From an uncultured Bacilli bacterium (GTDB taxonomy: Bacteria > Bacillota_I > Bacilli_A > RF39 > UBA660), in contig CANQGB010000010.1 of NCBI GenBank assembly GCA_947600335.1, forward strand, positions 1 through 38,905: DNA of 38,905 nt. The letters run 5' to 3'. Both the position numbers and the translations under genes were made by a program. Shown in pieces: positions 29,124 to 37,680 of this stretch. Within the stretch, counting starts at the first letter, position 1, and the number at the start of each line of letters is the position of its first letter. Under the pieces are notes generated by a model. The model saw only the letters and a list, made by a program, of their open reading frames with translations, ran no database searches and was not told the origin of the DNA.

Positions 29124-31238
29124 ATGAATATAATTGCAACATTAGCCGAAGAATTAAATGTTAAGACTAATCAAGTAGAAGCAGTTTTAAAATTGTTAAG
29201 TGAAGATTGTACGATTCCTTTTATTGCCCGGTATCGGAAAGAAATGACTGGGGCTTTAGATGAAGAACAAATAGCGCGGATTGCAGAACAATATAAATAT
29301 TTATGCAATTTGGAAAAAAGAAAAGAAGATGTTATAAGATTAATTGCCGAAAAAGATATGTTAACTCCGGAATTAGAGAGTCAAATTAAAAATTGTACTA
29401 AATTAATTGAAGTTGAAGATTTATATCGGCCATTTAAAGAAAAGAAAAAAACTAAGGCCACTGAAGCAATTAAAATGGGTTTAGAACCTTTAGCCAAAAA
29501 AATTATGGCATTCCCAAAAAATGGGAACATTGATTCTTTAGCTAGTGGCTACAATATGCCGGTTGCTGAGGCCGTTTTAAATGCTTCTTATATCATAAGT
29601 GAATGGGTTAGTGATAATGCCTACATGCGCCAAAGAGTGCGTAATTTTATATTTAATACGGGTTCAATAAAAGCGAAAAAGAAAAAAAATAGTGTTGATG
29701 AAAAGAAAGTATATGAAATGTATTATGATTTTACGGACCGCATTAAATACATTAAACATTATCGCGTTTTAGCATTAAATCGGGGCGAAAAAGAAGGAAT
29801 TATAACCGTTAACTTAGATTTTGATAATGAAAAAGTTCTAGAAATGTATAAAGAAAAATATCTGAAAGATAAAGATTCCTTTGTATGTCCTATTGTCGTT
29901 GATGCTATTAATGATGCTTTAAAACGCTTGATATTACCAAGTATTGAACGTGAAATTCGGGCCATGTTGACAGAAAATTCGAGTGCCGAAGCCATTAAAA
30001 CTTTTAAAGAAAACTTAGGAAAATTGTTAATAACTAAACCAATTAGGAACAAAACAGTATTAGGTTTTGACCCGGCATTTCGGACTGGGTGTAAGTTAGC
30101 TGTATTAAACCCTTATGGGGAAGTATTAGAAATAGCGACCATTTATCCACATGAACCCCATAACAAAAAGGCCGAAGCCGCGAAAATATTAAGAGAATTA
30201 ATTACCAAATATCATATCGATATAATTGCGATTGGCAATGGAACAGCATCTCGGGAAAGTGAAATGTTTGTTAGCAAAGTTATCAAGGGCTTGCCCGTAA
30301 AATACAACATAGTTAGTGAAGCCGGGGCTAGTGTTTATTCGGCTAGTAAATTAGCGATTGCGGAGTTTCCGGATTTAACCGTTGAAAAAAGAAGCGCCAT
30401 TTCTATTGGCAGACGAATTCAAGACCCTTTATCAGAGTTAGTGAAAATCGACCCTAAGTCCATTGGTGTAGGCGAATACCAACATGATGTAAATCAAACT
30501 AATTTAAGTGAAGCTCTCGATTTTACAGTACAAAAAATTGTTAATGAGGTTGGGGTCAACATTAATACCGCTAGTGATAGTATTTTAAAATATGTTTCAG
30601 GTTTAACCAAAAAAGCAATTGAAACTATTCAAAATTTTAAAAAGAGTCAAGCTTTTAAAGACAGAATGGAAATAAAAAACTTGAAGGGAATAACGCCTAA
30701 AATATATGAACAATGTATTGGTTTTCTACGCATTAATGATGGGAATAATATTTTAGACCGAACTAAAATTCATCTCGAAAGTTATCCTTTAACTTATGAA
30801 CTTTTAAAAAAATTAGATCTAAATTTAACGGATATTGATACATTAGAATTTAAACAAACTTTAAAAGAAATCAATGTTGAAAAAATAAGTACCGAATTAC
30901 ATGCCGATGTCTATACTATTCAAGATATTATTCAAGAACTTTTAAATCCGGGATTAGACCCGCGGGATAACTTACCTGATGTGTTATTAAAAAGCGATGT
31001 TTTAACGATTGACGATTTAAAAGAAGGAATGGAATTACAAGGAACAGTTAGAAATGTGGTTTCTTTCGGAGCATTCGTCGATATTGGGTTAAAAAATGAT
31101 GGTTTAATTCATATTTCCAAGTTATCGCAAGAGTACATTGCTAACCCTTTAGAAGTCATTCATGTCGGTGATATTATTACTTGTTATGTGGATAAAATTG
31201 ATAAAGAAAAAGCAAAAGTTAATCTAAGATTGATATAA
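29124..31238 (+). CDS. tex: Tex family RNA-binding transcription accessory protein, 704 aa
   Basis: The Tex N-terminal helical domain is clear ('IPFIARYRKEMTGALDEEQI', 'LYRPFKEKKKTKATEAIKMG'). It is followed by the YqgF/RNase H-like domain ('VLGFDPAFRTGCKLAVLNPY', 'IAIGNGTASRESE', 'PVKYNIVSEAGASVYSASKL'), helix-hairpin-helix repeats ('VGVNINTASDSILKYVSGLT') and a C-terminal S1 RNA-binding domain from about 630 ('GTVRNVVSFGAFVDIGLKND', 'GLIHISKLS'). Tex is a widely conserved nucleic-acid-binding protein affecting transcription and RNA stability. GGAGG lies about 9 nt before the ATG. The terminator hairpin upstream ends right at this ribosome site, so transcription probably depends on read-through or a hidden promoter. 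Confidence 0.95.
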   Translation: MNIIATLAEELNVKTNQVEAVLKLLSEDCTIPFIARYRKEMTGALDEEQIARIAEQYKYLCNLEKRKEDVIRLIAEKDMLTPELESQIKNCTKLIEVEDLYRPFKEKKKTKATEAIKMGLEPLAKKIMAFPKNGNIDSLASGYNMPVAEAVLNASYIISEWVSDNAYMRQRVRNFIFNTGSIKAKKKKNSVDEKKVYEMYYDFTDRIKYIKHYRVLALNRGEKEGIITVNLDFDNEKVLEMYKEKYLKDKDSFVCPIVVDAINDALKRLILPSIEREIRAMLTENSSAEAIKTFKENLGKLLITKPIRNKTVLGFDPAFRTGCKLAVLNPYGEVLEIATIYPHEPHNKKAEAAKILRELITKYHIDIIAIGNGTASRESEMFVSKVIKGLPVKYNIVSEAGASVYSASKLAIAEFPDLTVEKRSAISIGRRIQDPLSELVKIDPKSIGVGEYQHDVNQTNLSEALDFTVQKIVNEVGVNINTASDSILKYVSGLTKKAIETIQNFKKSQAFKDRMEIKNLKGITPKIYEQCIGFLRINDGNNILDRTKIHLESYPLTYELLKKLDLNLTDIDTLEFKQTLKEINVEKISTELHADVYTIQDIIQELLNPGLDPRDNLPDVLLKSDVLTIDDLKEGMELQGTVRNVVSFGAFVDIGLKNDGLIHISKLSQEYIANPLEVIHVGDIITCYVDKIDKEKAKVNLRLI

Positions 31239-31240
31239 TA

Positions 31241-31249
31241 TGCTATAAT
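31241..31249 (+). promoter_or_regulatory. Extended -10 promoter of the LtaS-like gene
   Basis: TGC-TATAAT, 21 nt before the ATG, just after the tex stop. No good -35. Confidence 0.55.
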
Positions 31250-31270
31250 ATGTAGCAAGGAAGTGGGAAT

Positions 31271-33190
31271 ATGAAAAAATACTCAATGCTAATACTTTAT
31301 TTATTCCTTTTTGTTTATTTAGAATTTGTCAGTAAAGTATTGATGTTTAACAAATTAATAGATTTAAGATTTATATATACAATATTATTTTCGTTGGTAA
31401 CGGCATTAATTTTATTTATAGTAAGTAAGTTATTTAAAGCCAAAACTAATAAAATTATTTCAGGAATCTTGCTTTGTTTAATAACTTTCTTTTATGTATT
31501 TAATTATCTGTATTATTCTTTATTAGCAACACCTTTTTCAGTTAGTGTTTTAGAGTTAGCCGACCAAGCTTTTGATTTTTGGGATATAGCTTTTCATGTT
31601 ATTAACATTGATTTAATTAGTATTTTAATTATGTTATTGCCTATTGTTTTATATTTTACTAATCAAAAAGTATTTGACTATGAGCCTTTGAATAAGAAAA
31701 ATATTGCTTGTTTAATATGTACTACGGTGATTAGTTATTTTGGGTGCTTATTAACTTTAAATTTTGATAAAGAAAATTTGTATTCAGCTTATAACCTATA
31801 CTATAAAACTGATTCGATTATTGATTCGACGGATGTATTAGGGGTATTTACGACTCAAAGACTAAATATAAAAAGAAATATCTTTGGTTTTGAAGAACAA
31901 ATTGTTTTAGAACCTGATGATAACCCCGAAGAAATCCCCGAAGAAATAACTTATAATCAAATGGATTGGAATTTTGATGAATTAATTGCGCAAACTGATG
32001 ATAGTAATTTACAAAACATATATGATTATTTAAAAGACCAAACTCCAACCAATAAAAATAAATATACCGGTCTTTATAAGGGCAAGAATTTAATATTTGT
32101 CTTAGCTGAAGGTTTTAATTCAATTGCCGTCGATGAAAATAGAACTCCAATGCTTTATAAAATGATTCATGAAGGTTTTGATTTTACGAATTTTTATAGC
32201 CCAGTCTTTTTAAGTACCACTGGAGGAGAATTCCAAGCTACTACTAGTTTAATACCGACTTCTGAGATTCTTGGTTTATGGCGACAAACTGCGCCGACAT
32301 TTAGTTACGCTATTGGTAATGCGTTTACAAAGTTAGGATATAAAGCGCAAAGTTATCATGATTGGACTTATTCATATTACAGCCGAAATAAGACGATGCC
32401 AACGCAAGGCTTTACCGATTATACTGCTTGTGGTAATGGCTTAGAAAACGAGATTAATTGTAAATGGTTGCCAAGTGATGTAGATTTAATTAAAGCAACT
32501 TTAGATAAGTATGCCGATAATACCCCATTTGTAACTTACTATATTTCTGTTAGTGGTCATGCCCCATATAATTTTACCGGTGGCAATAGTATTAGTATAA
32601 AAAATCAAGAAGCAGTAGCTGATTTACCTTATTCCGATTCTGTTAGAGCTTATTTAGCGGCCCAATTGGAGTTTGAATATGCGATGGAAGCATTAGTTCA
32701 AGGTTTAGATGAAAAGGGCATTTTAGATGATACTGTGATTGTTATTGTGGGAGACCATTATCCTTATACCTTAACCGTCGATGAAATTAATGAAGTCTCT
32801 ACTTATGAAAGAGATAAAACCGTTGAAGTTAATCATAGTAATTTAATAATTTGGAATAATAAAAAAGTAGATACTACTATTAATAAAGTAGCTAGTCAAT
32901 TAGATGTCTTACCAACGATTTTAAATTTATTTGGTGTGGAGTATGATTCGCGCTTACTTATTGGAAATGATATATTTAGTGATAAAGAAGGTTTAGCTAT
33001 TTTCTCCGATAGAAGTTGGCGAAGTGATTTAGGGGTTTATTATTCAGCAACTAAGGAATTTATAGCTAACGATGGTGTCGAAATACCCGAAAATTATATT
33101 CAAAATATGAATGTTAAAATAGCTAATTATTTTACAATGAGCAAGTTGATGTTACAGGAAAATATTTATACTAAATTAGTAGAAAGATAG
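31271..33190 (+). CDS. Lipoteichoic acid synthase-type sulfatase/phosphoglycerol transferase, 639 aa
   Basis: Five transmembrane helices in the first 160 residues precede a large extracellular alkaline-phosphatase-fold domain. 'KNLIFVLAEGFNSIAVDENR' carries the metal-binding Glu. 'STTGGEFQATTSLIP' (about residue 315) holds the catalytic Thr, like LtaS G-K/G-T-x-x-x-E-F. 'TYYISVSGHAPYN' and 'VIVIVGDHYPYTL' provide further metal ligands. LtaS polymerises glycerol phosphate from phosphatidylglycerol onto a glycolipid. This could also be a primase or a modifying phosphoethanolamine/phosphoglycerol transferase. Length is typical. AAGGAAGTGG precedes the ATG. The next gene, asnB, begins 9 nt after the stop, and a PAP2 phosphatase follows, so an envelope-related operon is plausible. 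Confidence 0.85.
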   Translation: MKKYSMLILYLFLFVYLEFVSKVLMFNKLIDLRFIYTILFSLVTALILFIVSKLFKAKTNKIISGILLCLITFFYVFNYLYYSLLATPFSVSVLELADQAFDFWDIAFHVINIDLISILIMLLPIVLYFTNQKVFDYEPLNKKNIACLICTTVISYFGCLLTLNFDKENLYSAYNLYYKTDSIIDSTDVLGVFTTQRLNIKRNIFGFEEQIVLEPDDNPEEIPEEITYNQMDWNFDELIAQTDDSNLQNIYDYLKDQTPTNKNKYTGLYKGKNLIFVLAEGFNSIAVDENRTPMLYKMIHEGFDFTNFYSPVFLSTTGGEFQATTSLIPTSEILGLWRQTAPTFSYAIGNAFTKLGYKAQSYHDWTYSYYSRNKTMPTQGFTDYTACGNGLENEINCKWLPSDVDLIKATLDKYADNTPFVTYYISVSGHAPYNFTGGNSISIKNQEAVADLPYSDSVRAYLAAQLEFEYAMEALVQGLDEKGILDDTVIVIVGDHYPYTLTVDEINEVSTYERDKTVEVNHSNLIIWNNKKVDTTINKVASQLDVLPTILNLFGVEYDSRLLIGNDIFSDKEGLAIFSDRSWRSDLGVYYSATKEFIANDGVEIPENYIQNMNVKIANYFTMSKLMLQENIYTKLVER

Positions 33191-33199
33191 GTGGATGTT

Positions 33200-35026
33200 A
33201 TGTGCGGTATTGCCGGATTTATTAGTCAAGATAAAAATAAGGCTGAAATAATAAAAAAGATGACTGATAAGATTATTCATCGGGGACCTGATGCTGAAGG
33301 ATTTTATAATGATGAGGAAATTGCTTTGGGTCATCGGAGATTGTCGATTATCGATTTAAATGGTGGTTCTCAACCGATGTTTAATGAAAATAAAGATTTA
33401 GTAGTTATTTTTAATGGGGAAATATATAATTATTTAGAATTAAAGGCTGAGTTAAAAAAACATAAACATAAATTTATGACCAATAGTGATACCGAAGTTT
33501 TACTCCATGGCTATGAAGAGTGGGGCGATAATTTGCCTAAAAAACTACGGGGAATGTTTGCTTTTGCTATTTGGAATATTAAAACTAAAACCTTATTTTT
33601 AGCTCGCGATAATTTTGGCATAAAACCGTTATATTATTATCAAAATCAAGATACATTTATGTTTGCTTCAGAGATAAAATCTTTGTTAGTCCATCCCCAA
33701 TTTCAAAAAGAATTAAATAAAGAATTAATTGGTCCTTATCTATCTTTTAGTTTTACGCCGACTAATGAAACTTTCTTTAAGAATGTGTATCGATTAGAAC
33801 CGGGAACTAGTTTGACTATTAAGAATCAAAAAATAACGAAAAAAAGATTTTTCAAAATTGAATTTAAAGAAAAAGACAAATCATACGATTATTTTGTCAA
33901 TGAAATTGCGCAAACTATGCAAGATAGTGTCAATCATCATATGTTAAGTGATGTCGAGGTAGGTTCTTTTTTGTCAAGTGGAATTGATTCATCTTATATT
34001 GTAAGTTTGGCCCATCCTGATAAAACTTATACAGTTGGTTACGATATTCCGCGGTATAATGAAATCGAATATGCGGAAGATTTAACGAATAAGTTAAAAA
34101 TCAAAAATGTTAGTAAAAAAATAACGAAAGAAGAATACTTAAAAATAATTCCTAAAATCATGTATCACATGGATGAACCAGCTAGTGACCCGGCGGCGGT
34201 GGCTTTGTATTTTGTTTCGAATTTAGCTAGTCAAGATGTTAAAGTAGTGCTATCTGGTGAAGGGGCAGATGAATTATTTGGCGGTTATAATTACTATCGC
34301 GAAGAAGTTGATTATCAATTTTATAATAAAATACCTTATTTTCTTCGCCATGCGGCGGCTTTAGTTTTTGGGTTATTGCCAGAGTTTCCAGGTCGTAATT
34401 TCATTGTTCGACGGGGAACAAAATTAGAAGATGGTTACATTGGTGTTAATAAAGTCTATTCGGAAAAAGAACGTAAGAAAGTTTTAAGTTTTAAAGATAC
34501 CTTAAAAAATAAACAAATCACGGCACCGATTTTCCAAGAATATCAAGCCGAAGATAACATCATTAAAATGCAAGCCATCGATATTAATTTTTGGCTAATT
34601 AAAGATATTTTACAAAAAGCTGATAGAATGACTATGGCAAACTCGATTGAAGGTCGTGTTCCGTTTATGGACAAAGAAGTCTTTAAAGTAGCATCATCTT
34701 TGCCGTTTGCTTATAAAGTATCTAAAGAAAATACGAAAGTAGCTTTAAGGGAGGCCGCGAAAAAGGCTATTCCGAATGAATCATATAAAAAGAAAAAATT
34801 AGGTTTTCCTGTTCCGTTAAGAGAGTGGTTAAGGGAAGATGACTTTTACAATGAAGTCAAAAATACCATTAATCAAGACTTTGTTAAAGAATTTTTCAAT
34901 CAAAAATATGTTCTAAAATTATTAGACCAACATAAAAATAGAAAGAAAGATACTTATCGTAAAGTTTGGACTGTTTATTGTTTTATTAAATGGTATGAGG
35001 TATTCTTTTTGAATCGTGAGATATAA
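33200..35026 (+). CDS. asnB: Asparagine synthase (glutamine-hydrolysing), 608 aa
   Basis: Start ATG 33200 places the N-terminal nucleophile Cys as residue 2 ('MCGIAGFIS'), as the glutaminase requires; AGGTGG lies 5 nt upstream, and the earlier GTG 33191 is not used. The class II glutamine amidotransferase domain shows 'IIHRGPDAEGF', 'GHRRLSIIDL', 'IFNGEIYNY' and 'NSDTEVLLHGYEEWG'. The synthetase domain has the PP-loop 'FLSSGIDSSYI' (Ser in place of the usual Gly) and 'LSGEGADELFGGY', 'DPAAVALYFVS', 'DRMTMANSIEGRVPFMD'. It makes Asn from Asp, Gln and ATP. asnB-type enzymes can also amidate cell-wall precursors, which the neighbouring LtaS-like and PAP2 genes make worth considering. Confidence 0.93.
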   Translation: MCGIAGFISQDKNKAEIIKKMTDKIIHRGPDAEGFYNDEEIALGHRRLSIIDLNGGSQPMFNENKDLVVIFNGEIYNYLELKAELKKHKHKFMTNSDTEVLLHGYEEWGDNLPKKLRGMFAFAIWNIKTKTLFLARDNFGIKPLYYYQNQDTFMFASEIKSLLVHPQFQKELNKELIGPYLSFSFTPTNETFFKNVYRLEPGTSLTIKNQKITKKRFFKIEFKEKDKSYDYFVNEIAQTMQDSVNHHMLSDVEVGSFLSSGIDSSYIVSLAHPDKTYTVGYDIPRYNEIEYAEDLTNKLKIKNVSKKITKEEYLKIIPKIMYHMDEPASDPAAVALYFVSNLASQDVKVVLSGEGADELFGGYNYYREEVDYQFYNKIPYFLRHAAALVFGLLPEFPGRNFIVRRGTKLEDGYIGVNKVYSEKERKKVLSFKDTLKNKQITAPIFQEYQAEDNIIKMQAIDINFWLIKDILQKADRMTMANSIEGRVPFMDKEVFKVASSLPFAYKVSKENTKVALREAAKKAIPNESYKKKKLGFPVPLREWLREDDFYNEVKNTINQDFVKEFFNQKYVLKLLDQHKNRKKDTYRKVWTVYCFIKWYEVFFLNREI

Positions 35027-35029
35027 AAT

Positions 35030-35623
35030 ATGAATAGAAATTTAAAAAATTGTTTGATAGCTATTGTTCTTTTAAGTATTCTTTTAGGCTTATTATTTAC
35101 GGGGATAATTAATGATTTTGATAGTTATTTTGCTAGTTTAATTTATCATAATTCTGTTTTAACTAAAATATTTAAGACCATTACTTTTTTCGGGTCCACT
35201 ATTGGAATAATTATAATATGTCTTAGTTTATTAATTTGGATTAGAGATTATAAAAAACTGATTTGGTTGTATTCTTGTTTAATAGTTTCAACACTGGTTA
35301 ATAACATTGTTAAAGTGATTGTGGCTAGACCTAGACCGTTATTAGAACACTTGGTGCAAGAAAATACATATAGTTTTCCAAGTGGGCATGCGATGGCAAC
35401 ATGTACTTTATATGGCGGAATAATTTATCTAATTTGGCAATCAAAAATAAGTAAAAAGGCTAAAATAATAGATACTATTTTGTTATTAAGTTTAGTTTTA
35501 ATTATTGGTTTTAGTCGGTTGTATTTGAATGTTCATCATTTGAGTGATGTTTTAGGTGGCTTTTTATTCTCCATTATTATTCTAGATATTGCTATTTTAA
35601 TCGATACGCGAAAACAAAAATAA
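35030..35623 (+). CDS. PAP2-family membrane phosphatase, 197 aa
   Basis: Six hydrophobic helices with the three phosphatase motifs: 'KVIVARPRP' (K-x6-R-P), 'SFPSGHAMAT' (P-S-G-H) and 'GFSRLYLNVHHLSDVLGG' (S-R-x5-H-x3-D). These enzymes dephosphorylate lipid phosphates such as undecaprenyl pyrophosphate or phosphatidate, with the active site facing outward. The ATG is 3 nt after the asnB stop with no strong Shine-Dalgarno, indicating coupling to asnB. It is the last gene of the apparent ltaS-like-asnB-PAP2 unit. A role in undecaprenyl recycling is likely but not proven. Confidence 0.9.
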   Translation: MNRNLKNCLIAIVLLSILLGLLFTGIINDFDSYFASLIYHNSVLTKIFKTITFFGSTIGIIIICLSLLIWIRDYKKLIWLYSCLIVSTLVNNIVKVIVARPRPLLEHLVQENTYSFPSGHAMATCTLYGGIIYLIWQSKISKKAKIIDTILLLSLVLIIGFSRLYLNVHHLSDVLGGFLFSIIILDIAILIDTRKQK

Positions 35624-35653
35624 AATTTTGTGCATGCTTAAATTGGAAAAAAA

Positions 35654-35662
35654 TGCTATAAT
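35654..35662 (+). promoter_or_regulatory. Extended -10 promoter
   Basis: TGC-TATAAT, 34 nt before the next ATG; weak -35. Confidence 0.55.
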
Positions 35663-35696
35663 CTAATTATCAAGTACTGTAAATATAGGAGGAAAT

Positions 35697-35912
35697 ATGT
35701 CAAATATTATTGATAAAATGATTAATAGTTTAAATATAAGTGATGATATTATTGAAAGATTAAATGAGCATAATATTGTGTATGTTAAAGATTTATGGCC
35801 TTTAAAGAGGGTAGATTTAAAAGATTTTGGTTTTAATAATAAAGATATAAATGAAATAATTATTAAAATGCAACTTAATGGTTTAGATTTAAATAAAAAG
35901 TATGTTAAGTAA
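35697..35912 (+). CDS. Small HhH protein resembling the RNA polymerase alpha C-terminal domain, 71 aa
   Basis: The whole protein follows the alpha-CTD pattern: 'INSLNISDDIIERLNEHNIV', then 'YVKDLWPLKRVDLKDFGFNN', then 'KDINEIIIKMQLNGLDLN'. Compare alpha-CTD 'I-x-x-L-x-L-S-x-R-x-x-N-x-L-x-x-x-x-I-x-T-V-x-D-L' and 'G-x-K-S-x-x-E-I-x-x-x-L-x-x-x-G-L-x-L'. It is therefore a free-standing helix-hairpin-helix module of the DNA- and regulator-binding type. AGGAGG lies 5 nt upstream. It has its own promoter and no obvious partner. It may be a transcription modulator that mimics alpha-CTD. The resemblance is by eye and conserved DNA-contact residues are only partly kept. Confidence 0.65.
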   Translation: MSNIIDKMINSLNISDDIIERLNEHNIVYVKDLWPLKRVDLKDFGFNNKDINEIIIKMQLNGLDLNKKYVK

Positions 35913-35919
35913 TAAGTTA

Positions 35920-35949
35920 TTGCGATGGTATGATGTCTTGTGCTAATAT
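35920..35949 (+). promoter_or_regulatory. Promoter of the 142-aa gene
   Basis: TTGCGA (35920-35925), 18-bp spacer, TAATAT (35944-35949) with extended TGC. Confidence 0.6.
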
Positions 35950-35973
35950 GATAATAGGAAAGAAGAATGAGTT

Positions 35974-36402
35974 ATGAAACAAACACCAGTAGCTAAAGTT
36001 TATGAAGCATTGACAGCAATCGCCTCAAATCGGGTAGAGTTAAATGAAGATAATGCCATCGTTACATCCTCTGATAATTCTAAAAAGTATCAAGTTAAAT
36101 GGCGAGATAATAAGTATACATCTAATGATAATGCTACATATTGGCAAGGTTATCCTGGGTATCCCGTGATAACAGTCTTAATGTTGCAAGGCAAAATAGA
36201 GTATTCTAAAAAAGTATTAGATTATTTAAAAGATATTAATTGGCATGAATTAAATGAACAATATAAACGGAATTACGATGAAGCAATTTTAAGTGTTTTA
36301 GCAAAGTTTGATGCTGAGGCTTCCGAATATATTAAAGAATGCGTTGAATATATTTACAAACAATTATTGAATTTAGATATTGAAATAGTTAAGAAATTAT
36401 AG
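35974..36402 (+). CDS. Hypothetical protein, 142 aa
   Basis: A soluble protein with no signal or membrane helix. The N-terminal half ('TPVAKVYEALTAIASNRVEL', 'KKYQVKWRDNKYTSNDNATY', 'WQGYPGYPVITVLMLQGKI') has a mixed helix-strand character with a conserved-looking Trp-Gln-Gly-Tyr-Pro-Gly-Tyr-Pro motif. The C-terminal half is helical ('DEAILSVLAKFDAEASEYIK'). I do not recognise the family. It has its own promoter and ends in a strong bidirectional terminator at 36403. Confidence 0.75.
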   Translation: MKQTPVAKVYEALTAIASNRVELNEDNAIVTSSDNSKKYQVKWRDNKYTSNDNATYWQGYPGYPVITVLMLQGKIEYSKKVLDYLKDINWHELNEQYKRNYDEAILSVLAKFDAEASEYIKECVEYIYKQLLNLDIEIVKKL

Positions 36403-36431
36403 ACTTAGTAAGGACCTTATTAAGTTTTTTT
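36403..36431. terminator. Strong terminator after the 142-aa gene
   Basis: ACTTAGTAAGG / CCTTATTAAGT with an almost closed loop: 11 pairs with one G-U, then seven T on the plus strand. Confidence 0.8.
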
Positions 36432-36435
36432 ATGC

Positions 36436-36460
36436 CAATCAAAAAAGGAGTTGCCTCCTT
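36436..36460 (-). terminator. Minus-strand terminator of the protease operon
   Basis: Minus strand: AAGGAG, loop GCAA, CTCCTT, then TTTT. It lies right after the stop of the gene at 36466-36828, convergent with the plus-strand terminator. Confidence 0.8.
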
Positions 36461-36465
36461 GAATT

Positions 36466-36828
36466 TTATTGATAGTAAAGTAATGATACTTCGTTGTTAA
36501 GAGTTGTTCCAGTTATGGAGTAGCAGGCCATGGATGCACTGCTTTTATCATAAATAAATTGTTGAGTTAAGGGTTCACTAGTACCGGCAGCAACAAAGAC
36601 ATGCAATCTAACTTGAGCTCCATCAGGAATAGGTGAATCGTGTAGTAAATCAACAGTTCGTTCGGCAAATTGTAAAATATCGCGATAACCTTCTGTAAAC
36701 CAACTACGCCATTCAGCATCGTAACTGACATTACCATCGCTGTCTACTTGTCTTTCTTTATATTCAATAACTATTTGAGCAACAAAAACGCCACCATTAA
36801 TTAATTTAAAATAACGAACATTATTCAT
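36466..36828 (-). CDS. Small beta-rich protein of unknown function, paired with a trypsin-like protease, 120 aa
   Basis: The chain is an alternation of strands and turns: 'YFKLINGGVFVAQIVIEYKE', 'EWRSWFTEGYRDILQFAERT', 'PDGAQVRLHVFVAAGTSEPL', 'TQQFIYDKSSASMACYSITG' and 'TTLNNEVSLLYY', suggesting a compact beta-sandwich such as those of lectin- or pore-forming-type small proteins. There is no signal peptide. I cannot name the family. AAGGAGG inside the end of the protease gene lies 9 nt upstream, and the two genes are 3 nt apart, so they are translationally coupled. Base composition is visibly less AT-rich than the neighbours, hinting at transfer. It could be a substrate, inhibitor or effector partner of the protease. 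Confidence 0.75.
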   Translation of the reverse strand: MNNVRYFKLINGGVFVAQIVIEYKERQVDSDGNVSYDAEWRSWFTEGYRDILQFAERTVDLLHDSPIPDGAQVRLHVFVAAGTSEPLTQQFIYDKSSASMACYSITGTTLNNEVSLLYYQ

Positions 36829-36831
36829 TAA

Positions 36832-37647
36832 TTATTCCTCCTTTGTTAAATTGGCTGTGTATTGAAATAGTTTATCAAAATCATCATCAAACATTGGAGA
36901 TAATAATGTATTAGGTGTTTTTAAAGAGTTTGATGAGCCATTTAAACCGACAACGGTTTCATTATCTTCTAAAACCCAAGGACCTCCAGAACAGCCAGTT
37001 AGCATTTTATTGCCAGAGATTCCCCATAAACCATTGCCTTTTTTGGTAGCAGTTCCATTAATGAAAACCATTTGGGCTCCTTCAAAGAAATTACCTGGAT
37101 AGCCAAAGGCAGTTATTTTTTGATTAGTAATGTCTGTTTTGGCATATGTAAGGGGTTTAGAAACGGTTGAATCTTTAGCTAATATGGCTAGGGCATAATC
37201 CCATTTGCGGCTTTTTTCTGTAAACCACTTTTCTTTTAAAATAATCTTTTTAAAAGGTATGTCTTCTGCCGAAATTTCACCTTCATAGCAACGAGAAAAA
37301 AGAAAATTTTCGGCTACATTTCCTGTTTTACTATCTTGAACACAATGAGCGGCCGTTAAAATAATATTGTTTTGGCCAACAACACTAGCACTACCCACAA
37401 AATCTTGATTATTTAAGGTAAAGAATAATTTTCCGCCAGCTTCAAAAGGCCTTTTAGTTAAGTCAGCTTGCACTGGGTCAGTTGTGACATCGTTCGTGGC
37501 TTCAACTGTAAGACTTGGATCGATAAAAGCTTCAATAGAGATAGCTGCTTGTTTTCTTTCGGGTGTCCAATAATTTATAATTTGTTCCGGAGATAAATCT
37601 AAATTATCTAACTCAAAAGTGTTAATATTTGATAAATGGTCATTCAT
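36832..37647 (-). CDS. Trypsin-like (S1) serine protease without signal peptide, 271 aa
   Basis: The chymotrypsin-fold triad is clear: His101 in 'NIILTAAHCVQD', Asp150 in 'RKWDYALAILAK' and Ser220 in 'LTGCSGGPWV'. Cys residues next to His and Ser (102 and 219) and Cys120 occur, but the protein lacks a signal peptide or membrane helix. It opens 'MNDHLSNINTFELDNLDLSP', with a long acidic N-terminal region (1-65) ending near 'TKRPFEAGGKLFF', which could be an inhibitory propeptide. Cytoplasmic trypsin-like proteases are known as effectors in some bacterial defence systems, where they activate a partner by cleavage. Here the coupled 120-aa beta protein is the obvious partner, which is inference. 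The promoter at 37681-37709 and a GGAGGAGG ribosome site are strong. Confidence 0.85.
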   Translation of the reverse strand: MNDHLSNINTFELDNLDLSPEQIINYWTPERKQAAISIEAFIDPSLTVEATNDVTTDPVQADLTKRPFEAGGKLFFTLNNQDFVGSASVVGQNNIILTAAHCVQDSKTGNVAENFLFSRCYEGEISAEDIPFKKIILKEKWFTEKSRKWDYALAILAKDSTVSKPLTYAKTDITNQKITAFGYPGNFFEGAQMVFINGTATKKGNGLWGISGNKMLTGCSGGPWVLEDNETVVGLNGSSNSLKTPNTLLSPMFDDDFDKLFQYTANLTKEE

Positions 37648-37680
37648 GTTATATTTCCTCCTCCTATTTATCTTAATTTA

